Made by a program: the position numbers and the translations under genes
Shown here: positions 1 to 11,520 of the stretch, piece after piece
Layout of the letters: every line of letters begins with the position of its first letter
How positions within the stretch are numbered: the stretch's first letter is position 1
The notes under the pieces: model-generated
What the model was told of the DNA's origin: nothing
Database searches by the model: none
Seen by the model: only the letters and a program-made list of their open reading frames with translations
Assembly (NCBI GenBank): GCA_009823395.1
Contig: CM020503.1
Location: 4,182,501-4,246,500 of the forward strand
From: Thamnaconus septentrionalis
Taxonomy: Eukaryota; Chordata; Actinopteri; Tetraodontiformes; Monacanthidae
Reading direction: 5' to 3'
DNA: 64,000 nt

Positions 1-2350
1 ATGTATAAATATTGCAAGCATAATTCTGCTATCAATAAAATCATCCATCCATCCATCCATCCATCCATCCATCCATCCATCCATCCATCCATCCATACAT
101 CCATCCAGTCTCTTGTGGTGACACTCTTGATAAAGGGCCACACAGAGAAAACATTTGCACCTCTGGCCAATCTAAAGTTGGCATTATTGTGCATGTCTAT
201 GTTTATGGTACATGAAGGCACTTCTGGTCAGCAGTTAACAAAATGTGATTTTCTTGCCAAATGCCAGTGGAGGATGTGTTTGGACAGCGTGTGCTTCCTG
301 TTGAGGGTCCTGTTCCTTGGAAGACTCCCAATAAATGTCAGTTTTAGGTTGTTGTTTTATTTTTTAAACATAATTAAACAACTGCATTAATACCCCACGC
401 TGCTTTTTGTTTGATTTAGTGCTGCTATGATAGGTCAGATTATTTTGTTTTTACTACCCAACTCTGCTGTGCCCGTCAGTGCCACTCAGCCTTTTAACGT
501 CTTCTAGCTGGTATTTACGCTCTTCCTGCCGTAACTCAACTGGCACAGCGACCTCATTACCCTTCCTCTCTAACTGTGGCAGCCAATTAAACCACCCCCC
601 TGATTTAAATTAGGCGCAGCCTCCAGATGTACAATCAGCAAAGTCTAATAAAATTGGTTATTTTGTTCTGAAGCAACTCATTGTTTTTTGCACTCATAAA
701 ACTAAACGTGCCTCCGTCCTGAACCCAGCGGAGGCAAACAGTTTCTGAAGGCATGTAGGGCTCACTTTAATTTTATTAAGTTATAACTGTGTCGTCTCGG
801 CTTTCTCTAAAAACCCAGCCTTAGCAATACTGTAAACTCCTCATGCAGCGCTGCTGCTGCTTCAGGCTCCCCGGCTGCTGTAATGATGCCGTGACCCGTT
901 CCTGAACCTCCGACATCAAATACTCCCAAAGTAGCACATTGATCAAATCACAGAAAACTCCTCCCACCCACCCCCATCTAATAACAAACTCCCAGCTCTC
1001 ACTTTTTTCACTCTCTCTTTCACACTTTCCATTCAGGCGCATGGTTAGCGGGGAAGATGTTTTTTGCCAAACACATGTCAAGACATTTTTCTAAACTACA
1101 CTTAATCTTTGGAAGGGAGCAGCGGGAGCGGCGATAAAAACTCACCCGGTGCGATGTTTGTTTCTAATAGCGCTGATCCGTTCTCAAGCTCTCGCCACTC
1201 ACCATGCTCAGAGGTTGAAACGATTTCACGTGTGCTGTTTGGTTCAATTAAAGTTCAAGTGACTTTACATGTAGCTGTACAGTTAATTCCTGCTTCATCA
1301 GATAAACTTGACTTTGAGGTGTCGCCATCGTTTAATGAAGCGAAACAGAAGTTCATTTCACCTTCCCCTGAACATCAAAACTGCCCCTGTGTGCATCCAG
1401 TATGTTTATTGCTCCTGTTGCCGTTCAACGTTGTGTGGCAGCTGCATTGCAGAGATTCCAGGTCTGATTTTTTTTTTAAACACTCATATTAAGCTAGAAA
1501 TTAAAAACAAAGCACAAATGTACACACCAACCAGAAGGCCAACAAGAAAATGAAGAAAGTCTGCAGCTAAAAAGAGAAAAAAGGTTTTCAAAGTTACAAT
1601 GATTCTTTTTGAATATTAACCTAAACAATAACAATAAGACTAAGGCTCAAATACAGATGAAAAACTATTATTGAATTCAAACCTTTTAAGTTTTCGTACA
1701 GATGTATTGGGTTACTCGATTAAAGAAAGATGAAACATGTTGTGGAACCACCAGTGATGATGGTGGTGTGTGTGTGTGTGTGTGTGTGTAAATAACGTAT
1801 ATGACACTGACAATTCTGATTCATCACAGAGCTGAATTTTCAAGCTTGCAAGCCAATAAAAAAAGAGTTTGTTGAGTGAGTGTAAATGAAGTGAAGAGAG
1901 AGTTGGGAAGATGGCGGAGATGGTGGCGAGACGTAGAGGAGATGCGGAAGGTTAACAAGAGAGTCACACGGCTGAAGGCAAGACGCAGAGGGAGGAAAGA
2001 CGTGACGCCAGAAAAGACTCGGCTCCGTCTCATCAGATAGCAGCCAGAGCGGCAAAGTGAGCGTCTCTGCGCTCGCCGTCCTCCGCTCCGCCTTGCTGAG
2101 GTCCGCGCACGGAAAAATAACACCGCCGGCAGCCAAGTGGTTCCATTGTTGAAAGAGAGAAAACGTCTGAGACCCCTCAGACAAAAAGGCTTCTGTTGTC
2201 TCTGAGTGAGTTCGTGTTCATCTGGGACTTGGCGGACTGCAGGAAGCTCGCGGTTGAAAAGAAAAACACCAAGAGGAGTCACGTTGTTTTCTCCACTATT
2301 GCCTCCGGGGTCATTTCACGTGTCAACGTTTGCGTTTCGCTTTTCCTCCA
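1..2350. other. Gene-free sequence with two microsatellites
   Basis: Holds an ATCC tetranucleotide repeat at 43-107 with one interruption, and a TG run at 1,766-1,789. The GC-richer stretch 1,900-2,330 contains ATGGCGGAGATG on the plus strand, but the frame closes after 14 codons. No exon supported by both a splice site and protein similarity was found. Confidence 0.6.
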
Positions 2351-2454
2351 GTGGATACCAACACCTCTGCAACCGCTAGCAACCCGGACAGGATCTGCTG
2401 GTGGCCTACCTCCCCTTGCCAGCAGGGGCCCTCGTTCACATTCTGCTGTAACCA

Positions 2455-2730
2455 CTTCTCCTGCACTCAGGGTCGCTTGGTTTGATGGAGTCTGTCACCA
2501 CTGCCTTCGGGTGAAGACGGGATTCCAGCCTGGACAAGTCGCCAGTTCATCATGAGGTCACGTAGAAAGACAAACAACCATCCACACTAGCACATAGCGG
2601 ACCGACAATTGAGAGTTGCCAGTTCCCTTTACATGCATGCTTTCAGACACACACACACAGGAAGAACACGCAAACTCCTCACTGACAGGCTCGAACCCAC
2701 AACCTTCTTGCTGTGAGGCGACAGTGCCAG
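2455..2730 (-). repeat. Dispersed repeat, 'GTGGAGTTTGCATGTTCTCC' family
   Basis: Read on the minus strand it starts GGCACTGTCGCCTCACAGCAAG, continues with a diverged GAGTTTGCGTGTTCTTCC, and then ATGATGAACTGGCGACTTGTCC. The same phrases recur near 18.5, 30.4, 37.3, 32.5 and 47.6 kb. This retroposon-like family is very common in teleost genomes. It explains the short open frames here. Confidence 0.8.
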
Positions 2731-4380
2731 AAAGTCGATCTCTCTTCGTTTGCTGCATACTCTCGTAGCTTCAAGACAAGACTGAGAACGTTTTCCACTG
2801 GTGGAAGTCGTTGGTACTGCAAGCCTTGCGCTGTTGGCCTCCACGACCTCTGTCTCCATGGCAACGAGCCCATTTGGAGTAAGTAGCCGAGCTCAGATCG
2901 GAGGAAGGTGAGGGCTCTAATGTCCTTGACGCTGCTTGAGCTCCGTGCAAGCTGAGAGGAAGCCTGATGTCTCCGGCTGCCGCGTCGGATTTGGTTATGA
3001 AAACGTAAAGATACCATTGTCAAAACAGTTGCACGTCCAGAGGAAACACTTAGCAGATAAAGTCCTCCTACCCTTGTGAGTGCAAGACCGTGTGACCGAG
3101 GTGAGAGCCTTCACCTGGGCGTCATCCGTCTCCGTTTTATGGGAAGTGTGCGCTCACCATTGCCAGGTCTGGACTTGATTGGGAGCCGAGTGAAGAGATC
3201 TCGACAATTTGTCATCATTGGAGTGACACGCCGTCTGACTGACGAGTTCCCTGATGAGCTGACTCCTTGTCGGACTTTGAAGCGATAACAAAACTGTGTG
3301 CAATGAGAAGAGAAAAAAAGCAGCACTTGGAGAAAAAAAGAGTTAACCCTCTGGGGTCTTGGCCATTCTTCCTGATTTTGGGCTCACCCTGTTTTATAAA
3401 AATGCTTGTGTGATACCAATACCGTCAGGTTCAACTTTGTCCACTTTATCTGAAAGAAAGAACCTTTGCGCATTCATTTTGAGGTATCCCTGAAAAAACA
3501 CTGCACTTTGCTGCTGGATTATAGGATTTCTGAAAGGGCTAGAAAATGTTGGTAGATGGTGTTGCCGCGTGTGATTGTGCGGAATCGGTAGTTTTTCAAA
3601 GTGACTCTACGATCCGAAGTATAATGTTAACAGAACAGGCTTGCGTGTTGCTGGCAAGACGTGCCAGCAACTATGTAGCTATGTCTATGTAAGAGTCGCA
3701 GAAGGAAAAGCAGAGTTTCTGGGTTAATTTGTCAAAGTTTTCAGACTTTTCTTGAAGATTTGCTTAAGACAAAATTCAAGGCTTAAAAACATCTTTAATA
3801 TCTGTGTGTTATCATCGGAGCTAGAGTGGGAATGTCTTTCAACCTCAGGCTGTCCTCCTTTGGGAAACCTGCTGCATTCGCCAACAAGGTTGATACAATA
3901 ACTTTATTTATTTACACAAATGCAGTAGGACCAGCAGTCACACAGTACAGTAGCAAGTACTCTGGTCTCTTCTCTGCAGTTAGCTAGCTAGAGGTAGCAG
4001 TGACAATCAAATAGAGACGAGGAATCATGACTCATTTGTTCAGGACTCGCGCATCACAGATTGTAACATGATAACATGCAACACGCAACCATTCCCCTCT
4101 TTCATCTCTGACTTTTAATTCTCTTGAAAATCTTGAAAATCATATTTTTCTTTGAAACAAATGTCATCCACTCAGGTTACAATTACAGTTTTTTTGTTTT
4201 TTTTTTAACGTTGCGAGACAATTGTGTAGACACTGTAATGAAATAACTGGCTCTGTCTCTGAATGTGGCACAGAAAAGCCAGCCTGAGGATTTGTGTGAT
4301 GGTCCGCCTGCAGCGTGGGTAATGACTGAACTTTGTGGCCTCCACGTGTGGACATTAAAGTTTTATGCATGTTTCTAAAT
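2731..4380. other. Gene-free; possible decayed DNA-transposon piece near 3,345
   Basis: At 3,343 the phrase GTTAACCCTCTGGGGTC resembles ends of small DNA elements seen in fish, but no matching opposite end was identified. The remainder is unique-looking AT-rich sequence with no supported exon. Confidence 0.3.
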
Positions 4381-4870
4381 CACAGGCAACCGCGCAACCC
4401 GAAATACAGTATCTGAACTCGCAGCAACTTCATCCAGCCCCATTTTATTATCTGTTATTAAATAAATACATTCGTTCAACGCCGCTGCACTTTTACTGGC
4501 GCTGTAATACATCAGCGGAGGAGGAGTATAAATCCAAATGGAGCCGGCCTGGTTTCCACGAGGCAGAGAGCGACCGCCGACGAGAAGGAATCAGCCATTT
4601 CTCCGAGCACGATTAGAGGAGCTAATGATTCGCTCGGCCTCAGAAGCCGCTGTTTTATTTTTACAAGCAATTGGTAGCCGAGCAAATAACCCCTGAGCGT
4701 GGAGCCGGCCAGGTACGCAATCATTGTGAGGGGCTGAATAATGACTGAAAACTGTTTCTCTGGGCTTGAAGTTTGGAATGGGAGATTAGATCCCCAGAGG
4801 AAGGATTTTGAAAAGGATCTAACCTCTCTCACCCTGCTGGCAAGAAAAGACTCTTTCTCCGAGCTCCGGG
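4381..4870. promoter_or_regulatory. Candidate conserved non-coding element
   Basis: A unique block rich in homeodomain-type cores (GCTAATGATT, GCAATTGG, TTTTATTT) mixed with CpG-containing GC patches (GAGCCGGCC twice). It has no microsatellite or transposon character and no sustained frame. The composition is what long-range enhancers in fish often look like; conservation itself cannot be seen from one sequence. Confidence 0.35.
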
Positions 4871-5639
4871 CGCTTTTATTAATACATTCTTAAAATTAAA
4901 AAAAAGAGAGAGAGAGTGAGAGAGAAGGTAAACAAGCAGCAGGTGTGTGTGTGCCAGGAGTTTTAAGAGTTTTCCCACCTCTTTAAGTTGCCTCACGGGT
5001 CTTTTGTTGTCCTTGTGGGCCAGTAACGACCAGAGACGGAGTTCAGCTTTCGCTATTAATGGCTGGAATCAGGAAGCACGCCGAGGCTCTTCTTCGTTGG
5101 TCCTCGGGGCTCTTGATATGTAAAGCCGTATTGTTTGGAGTTCGGAAGTTGTCAAAGCCGACCCAAGAGGCATGTCAGGGTTTTTGTTTCGTCATTTTTA
5201 AAGGGAATTTTTCAAATGTACTCTTAACATTTAACGGAGACTCACTAATGGAGGAAGGTGAAAGCTTTATTTTTCCACATTTGGTTTTATTCTCTTACCT
5301 CAAATTTAGCAATTTATTTTTCCACTCTCAATAATTTCACCATTAGAGTGAGTACACTGCCCACTGTCTTTGTTTATATCTTGACATGGGCTTTTTACCT
5401 CAAGTGGTCTTGGCACTTTTCAACTCGTTTCCACTCAACGTTGCATTGACAGAATGTTAAACACTATGGAACACCTGATGCAGAGTAGCCGTTCCTAAAC
5501 TGCTCGGCCTTCTACAGTATTTCAGCAGCTGAGTTTTCTAGGTTTATTTTGCTGACTTTGCTGACTCAACTGACTTACACGACTCAAGGAATGTGTGAGT
5601 TAACGATTAAGTGTGTAATAATTGGAGATTTTGAGAGGA

Positions 5640-5977
5640 AACAGCGACATCAAGTGATTCTATTTTAGATTGCAGCGTCTTTTACTCTCCCTTCCTCTCC
5701 AGAGTTTGCCAGTGAACTACAGTGGCAAGGGCTCACAAACCTTAGTGTTCTCCCTTAATGCAAAACACACTGTCAGGCAGATGGCAACTAACCCTTGACT
5801 CTATGTACTGTATATTCTTATATATGAATAAGAACCGTTCTATGGTTCTATAAACCAAATTAGCTTTATAAGTGCTGTGATTACACACTTTTATTTATGT
5901 GTTTATGGGCAGTATATTAAGCTTTTAGCAATATAAAAATCATATTTCAGGCCAAATTTGAAATACTGGACCTTTAA
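5640..5977 (-). mobile_element. Short inverted-repeat element, 'AAAGGTCCAGTGTG' family
   Basis: Read on the minus strand it starts TTAAAGGTCCAGTATTTC and later contains CCACTGTAGTTCACTGGCAA. The latter phrase recurs at 20.85 kb (GCCACCGTAGTTCACTGGCA) and, in reverse, at 59.65 kb. The piece GTTTATGGGCAGTATATT also matches the fragment at 47.9 kb. No coding capacity: a non-autonomous element. Confidence 0.7.
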
Positions 5978-8256
5978 GTGATGCACCGCTAGTCTGGTGG
6001 ATTCACACAAAGCTGTGTTGTTACGATGCCTTGTAGCATTTCTCAGAAAGACCATGTCAAACTATGTTTAATGAAGGATGAACTAACTGATTGAATCCCA
6101 AATTGCTGAACACCAGAGTGGGCACAAAGTATCACCTGATGGTCTTTTTAATCCCAATGTCTGCAAAAAAAGGGGGAAGTTTTAATGTGTCAGCTTCACT
6201 GCAATCATGATGTCACTTCCTTTCTCTGAACTGATCATTAAAATGAAAAACAAAGCAGTAATAAAAAAAAAGAAAGAAGGTGAAGATACTGTACCTTCCT
6301 GCAAGGACTTTTACTTTGGCATCAACTCATCAAGATTCCTGCTTTGTGTTTTGCAGTGTTTTTCGTATAATTAGTACACAGCATGCATGTTATGGCATCT
6401 AGCGACACATATACATCTGATGCTCGTGTTCAGCAAAAGGGACCCAAGACCTACAGCATTTTTTTCATAATAAGCTGAATAGAACTTCCTTGTTGGCAAG
6501 GTGAGGCACTTACCCTGTGTGACCACTGCTGCATGTGGACAGCACACATACTCACATGCACACACACACATTTAATGAGGTTTGTCTCACATGTAGTGCT
6601 TCGGCTGACGCCAGGGTTGGTGGGAGAGGGAAAGTCGCTGTGTGTTTGTGCATGTACGTAGTGTCGAGGGGGCGTTTAAAAGTGTAAATCAAACACTTAA
6701 CTAAGCTGCTCCACTCTTGTTTTCCCAACGCCTGTGGAAACACATCAATCATTCCTACATGTCAGCTTAAAAAAAAAAAAAAAAAAACGCAGATACTGCA
6801 TGAGTTTCTATTGCCGTAAAATTCAACGTCCCTTTCTTGCGGAAAAGGGTCCATAAAGACATTTTCTGTAAATTCAAAAAAGAGGAGGAAAGTGGATGAA
6901 AAGTGGAGGTGGATTTTTCCTCATTTTTCATTTTTGTTTGTTGGCAAACTTTAAACACACTCGGCCCCCTTGATTGCTGTTTGCGTGGTTGGTATATACA
7001 CCCTGTTGAGCTGTGACATTATTATTTCAAAAGCTGAAAATCAGCGCATGATTAAAAGCCATTGAAATCTAAATACAAGTTGAAAAACTCTAAACTGTGA
7101 AAACGTTGTCGCAATCTAACAGGAGCAGCATGTTGATTTTCAAGCTCAACGTTTCCCTCCGCACCTCCGCTGAAGTTACCGTGCACTCCTCTACTCCTCC
7201 CTCTGCCCCCCCCCCCCCCCCTCTTCCCAGCCCGACATCATTTCTGGTTCTGGTGTGTTGTGTCTTGTGCCTGCATGCAACAATTTAGGTTAGTGTGATA
7301 GACGTGACTTAAAGACACAAAACTGCCTGGAATCCTTTGGCAAAGCACCTCAGTAAAGAGACACACCCACTGTATATACATATATATATACACATATATA
7401 TACAGTATATATACACACACACACATATATATATTCATATATATATATGTATATATATACACACACACACACATATATATTCATATATATATATGTATAT
7501 ATATATACACACACACACATATAGGGGAGGAGGAGGAGATTCAGCGCTCCTCTAAATTCTCACCTGTTCAAATCCAAACAGATCACCTCCTGAAAAGTAC
7601 AGGGCCTGTGGCAGGGGTACGGTCAGGGCACGTACAGAGAGGAGATGAACTGTGGTGGGAAAATCCCTACTGTGCACATCCTTCAAAGGATAAAGGAAAA
7701 AAAATAAAAAGACCTGCAAAGGTCTTCAAGATGGATCCTTAGGGCTTTTTTTTTTTCTTTATCTTGGAGCCCCTGACTGACTTTCCTGAAGTGAATGGAG
7801 GCACTGGAAAGTCATTCAGACACTTTATTAAGATCCCAAGTCATAAATGCAGTGGAAAGGCTTTTGGACCCGCGGCCGTTCAGACGCCGTGTCCAGTGGA
7901 CAGCAGTCAAATAGCTGGATGCATCCAAGGACATCTGGGATAGCACTTTTGTCGCTGCCGTGCACTGGTGGGGGGTGAGGTGCAGCCAGTGTTCCCAGTG
8001 AGCCGGAGCTGTTTGGTGCCGCGGCTTCCCTTCCAAAATAAACAGGGCAGCTGTTGAGACCTGCTGGCCTCTCCTGGCGGAAGACGAGGGGAAGAGCGGA
8101 GGTGCTGCAGTCTGAGGCGGCGGAACCACGAGGCTGCGCAGATACAACGGTGGCACGACACCAGGAGTAGTCGACCTGCAGGATCTGGGAGCAGCAGGGA
8201 GGCCCAGAGGGCGGAGCAAATTAGAGTGGCAGGAAGTTTTGGTTCAGGGCTGATCC
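5978..8256. other. Gene-free; AT/AC microsatellite block 7,372-7,523
   Basis: Mostly unique AT-rich sequence. At 7,372-7,523 there is a complex TATA/CACA repeat in which a unit of about 65 bp (poly-AC, then ATATATATTCATATATATATATGT-like) is present twice in tandem. At 7,800-8,220 lies a GC-richer block with several CpGs and no exon that I can support. Confidence 0.6.
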
Positions 8257-8530
8257 ATTTAAAGGTCCCATGTTTTTGGTCAGTTTTGTCAGTGAAATTG
8301 ATCGCGAGAATTGAGGAAATCCATCCTCTGCTTCTGTTGCCTGCTAGAATTCTGCCCCAGAACGTGTGTCAAAGCACGCAGTTCTTGGGGTTCAGCCTTT
8401 TGTGATGTCACGCTAGCACCGCTAGGTGAGACATCATTTTTGTTGGAGGCTTTAAATAGAAGGCTGATGATGGTCTCTAGTCACTGGATAATTGATTCAG
8501 CGAGGCCTTACTGGAGGCCTTTGTGAATCT
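8257..8530 (+). mobile_element. Short element, 'TTTAAAGGTCCCATGTT' family, copy 1
   Basis: Starts TTTAAAGGTCCCATGTTTTT and shares GCAGTTCTTG...TCAG and TTTGTGATGTCAC, then TTTTTGTTGGAG, with the copy at 22.1-22.3 kb. The right end is eroded. Non-coding. Confidence 0.6.
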
Positions 8531-8854
8531 TGATCCTCTGGTCGTAATGTGACTGGACCCACAGTGTCCTTAGATTTAGTTCAATGTCACAGAAAGTGCA
8601 GTGCTGCTTCTGGAATGGGGTTTGGCTTTTCATACTGGCACTTTTATCTGACCTGAACATCTGCGGCTCTTGAACATCCACCCAGACTGAAAATGTTTTA
8701 TTTTATTTCATTCTTTTTTTAGGAGGATTTTTTTTTTGCTCTCTGCTTGTTGGCTCACCGCTGGTAACTCGTGCTGGTGTTGTTTCCAGATGACTTTTCT
8801 TGGTATAAAATAATCTGATCGGCCCAATTCTGTCTGTCAGAACTGAGCAAGCTC

Positions 8855-9080
8855 ATGTCCATATGTGTAAATCAAATATTACCTTTCGCGTCAGCCTCGG
8901 GAAATCCTGAGCTGCCTCTCAGATGGGAGCACTTTGTTTTGTCTCCGCTTCGAAAAAAGCTTTTCATAAAATATAAATACGGCAATTTAAATACTTCAAT
9001 CAGCAATTTTACCCTCCTGGAAGGCGATAAACATTCCTCTGGTCGCAATTTCTTTCTGCTATGCAAACAGGTATCCTGCA
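8855..9080. promoter_or_regulatory. Candidate conserved non-coding element
   Basis: Unique, low-repeat sequence containing an octamer-like TATGCAAA (9,060), AAATCAAATATTACC and TTTTCATAAAATATAAATAC. There is no frame with protein similarity in either strand. Listed because it stands out from the flanking microsatellite-rich DNA; function is inference. Confidence 0.3.
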
Positions 9081-9329
9081 GGCTTGCGGTGGCGTTTTTT
9101 TAATTATTTTTTTTTAGCCTTCGCACTCACGCAGAGACCGGCAGCGGCCCACGCTGGCTGCAGCGCCAGTGCGCTCACACGCACTCCGTCAGACACGCTC
9201 ACGCTACGCTTTTACGGCCGTTTAACTCCACCGTCACAGAGCAGCGGTGATATTTTTACAAGGAGAACACACACAGGGAGAAAGTCGTTTTTTTCTCCTA
9301 TTGAGCAGCGATGAAAAATCCGAGCCCTG

Positions 9330-9331
<2 letters not shown>

Positions 9332-9409
<78 letters not shown>
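9332..9409. repeat. Uninterrupted AGC/CAG trinucleotide repeat, 26 units
   Basis: 78 bp of perfect AGC repeat. It creates artificial poly-Ser, poly-Ala, poly-Leu and poly-Cys frames on both strands. No splice sites or similarity support a gene around it. Confidence 0.95.
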
Positions 9410-9412
<3 letters not shown>

Positions 9413-9718
9413 GAGAGTCGACACTTTGCAGCAATCAGACGTGTAAATGTCAGATGTTTGGGGTGGAGTGAGCTGATGGTAAAAACATTTGGGGGTTCAA
9501 TAAACTGTTGTTCTGACACTTCCTGGGAAATATCTGCATTGTGTTTTCCGAAAAGTAAAAGTTGTTGGATGGTCCATAGAGTGAAAGTTGGAGAGGATGG
9601 TTGGAGTCAGCTGCACTCAGTAGCATCTTCTCACACTTCCTCCTCGGCTGGAGTTACACAGCTGTCCCGTAAAGCCCCACCCCTCCCTTCACACTGCATC
9701 CCCTTTCACTGGACGGCT

Positions 9719-9720
<2 letters not shown>

Positions 9721-9751
<31 letters not shown>

Positions 9752-10409
9752 GTAAAGACCAGATGCTCCCGGCCTTGTAAACTTCTACCCATTTGTCTCA
9801 TTGTAGCTCAGCTCAGTTTACGCGACTTGGATGGCCGAAGCCCGAGTCTCGGGGAGCCTCGGCCGCTCTGCGTCGGTTCTTTTAGCTGCGACGCTGATGT
9901 AGGTTTGGGCTCTGAGTTTCAGTGTTCTGCCCGTCGCACAACTGGCCAGCATCAACAGCAGATCACGCAACCCCCAGCTGGTAATTAATTGAAACACAAC
10001 ACGTCGTTTGGCTTCATTTTATTTCAGAGGATTAAGGTCAGAAACTGAACCACTAAACTGTGCTGATTGGTTCGCTGTGGTCCTGGAACTACAAGGTATG
10101 CACGGTGTTGCTTTGAGTGCCCAGCTGCTGATGACTGAACTTCAAGGGATCATGAAAAAACAACCAGTCGTGTACTAGCCAGCACTCAAACACCACGAGA
10201 TGTAGAAACGTTAAGCCGAAGAAAATCTAGACATTAAATCTAGACTGATAAACCCACCCTGGCCTTTCTGACTTGGGGGCAAAATTTAAAAAAAATCAAA
10301 ATCAAAACATCATCATCATCAATCAACATCAAAAACGATCATTGCCATTCAAAACTACAAATACTAAACTTGAACTCGTCAGACAGATTTCTACCTCTCA
10401 CCTCCCACT

Positions 10410-10489
<80 letters not shown>

Positions 10490-10854
10490 CGCTTTAACTC
10501 CATTCACGGGTCAAAAGCGTGAAAACTCTGAGAGCGTCCAGGCCTCATAACATTCCTCATTGTGTCCCGGCGCTCTGTGTCTCCGTCTCTCCTGACTCCC
10601 GGGCCGGCGTGAAGGGGCTGAGGAGGGTGTCGTCTCCCGCTCGTTAGCATTTGGCCCATTTAAAGCTGATTACAGGGAGCTGGCTGCGCCATAAAGCCTC
10701 CCCTTCATGAGAAATCACCCGGACAAACCGCACGTCCGACTGTCAATATGACGGCTGTTGCCCGGCAGGCCAAACACACGTGGCTGGAATGTGAGTGTTT
10801 AATCAAAAGACAAATGCCATATTTTGGCCAGTTTGTTTTTACGGCCCTGCGGGA

Positions 10855-10901
<47 letters not shown>

Positions 10902-11110
10902 CGAGCGTGTAAGTCTCTGAATTTGTGCCGAGGTTATATAAACATGCAATGGGCACATTTTTCTTTGAGTTGTTGTGCGTTTACAGTGTGTGTGTGTGTG
11001 TGTGTGTGTTTTTGAAAAGTTCCCACAGGGTAAGTGAGGCAGTGAGGCCTGGTGCGCGCGAGTGTGTGTGTGTGTGTATGTGTGTGTTTGTGTGTTTGTG
11101 TGTGCGAGCA
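9721..11110. repeat. Cluster of TG/CA microsatellites
   Basis: TG run 9,721-9,750; CA run 10,411-10,488 (39 units); TG run 10,859-10,891 followed by GA; TG run 10,986-11,009; imperfect TG 11,062-11,105. Between them, 10,600-10,850 is unique sequence with CpGs and homeodomain-like cores (GCTGATTACA, TTTAATCA) that could be regulatory. Confidence 0.85.
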
Positions 11111-11269
11111 TGCGGAAGAGTGATTATAAACGCATAAACTTTTTTTCTTTAAATCTCAGTGAGGCATGGCTCGTATTCTCGTGTGTGTGTGTTTGCGTGC
11201 GCGCCGTGCCAAAGGACCCAATGTGGCCACCCATGATGACGGTGGCGCCTCAGAGCAACACAGGCTGAA

Positions 11270-11520
11270 TCAACAGCGAGACAAAACAGAGCGGAGCCCC
11301 GCTGGGTCTCCCTGCGAGGGGCCTGTTAATGGTCCCGTCCTGGACTACAAAAGGCACACAAACACACGGCTGCAGTGGCGAGCGTCGTGTCTGTCACCTC
11401 TCTCTCCAGCTCAGGAGGATGTTATTAATGAGAACCTGTGCATGAATGACCCCGGGGTAAACGCTCCCTGCGGGGACAGCCGAGTGGATCTGATTGGCCT
11501 CTGAGTTTTGTGACCGGTGA
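11270..11520. promoter_or_regulatory. Candidate conserved non-coding element
   Basis: Unique GC-rich block with GTTATTAATGAG and CCCCGGGGTAAAC. It is open for about 110 codons on the plus strand but without recognisable protein content or splice context. Regulatory role is inference only. Confidence 0.25.

Noticed and set aside
9311..9988. 225-residue plus-strand frame with a poly-serine run
   Set aside because: Produced by the AGC and TG microsatellites; the rest has no recognisable protein content and no splice context.
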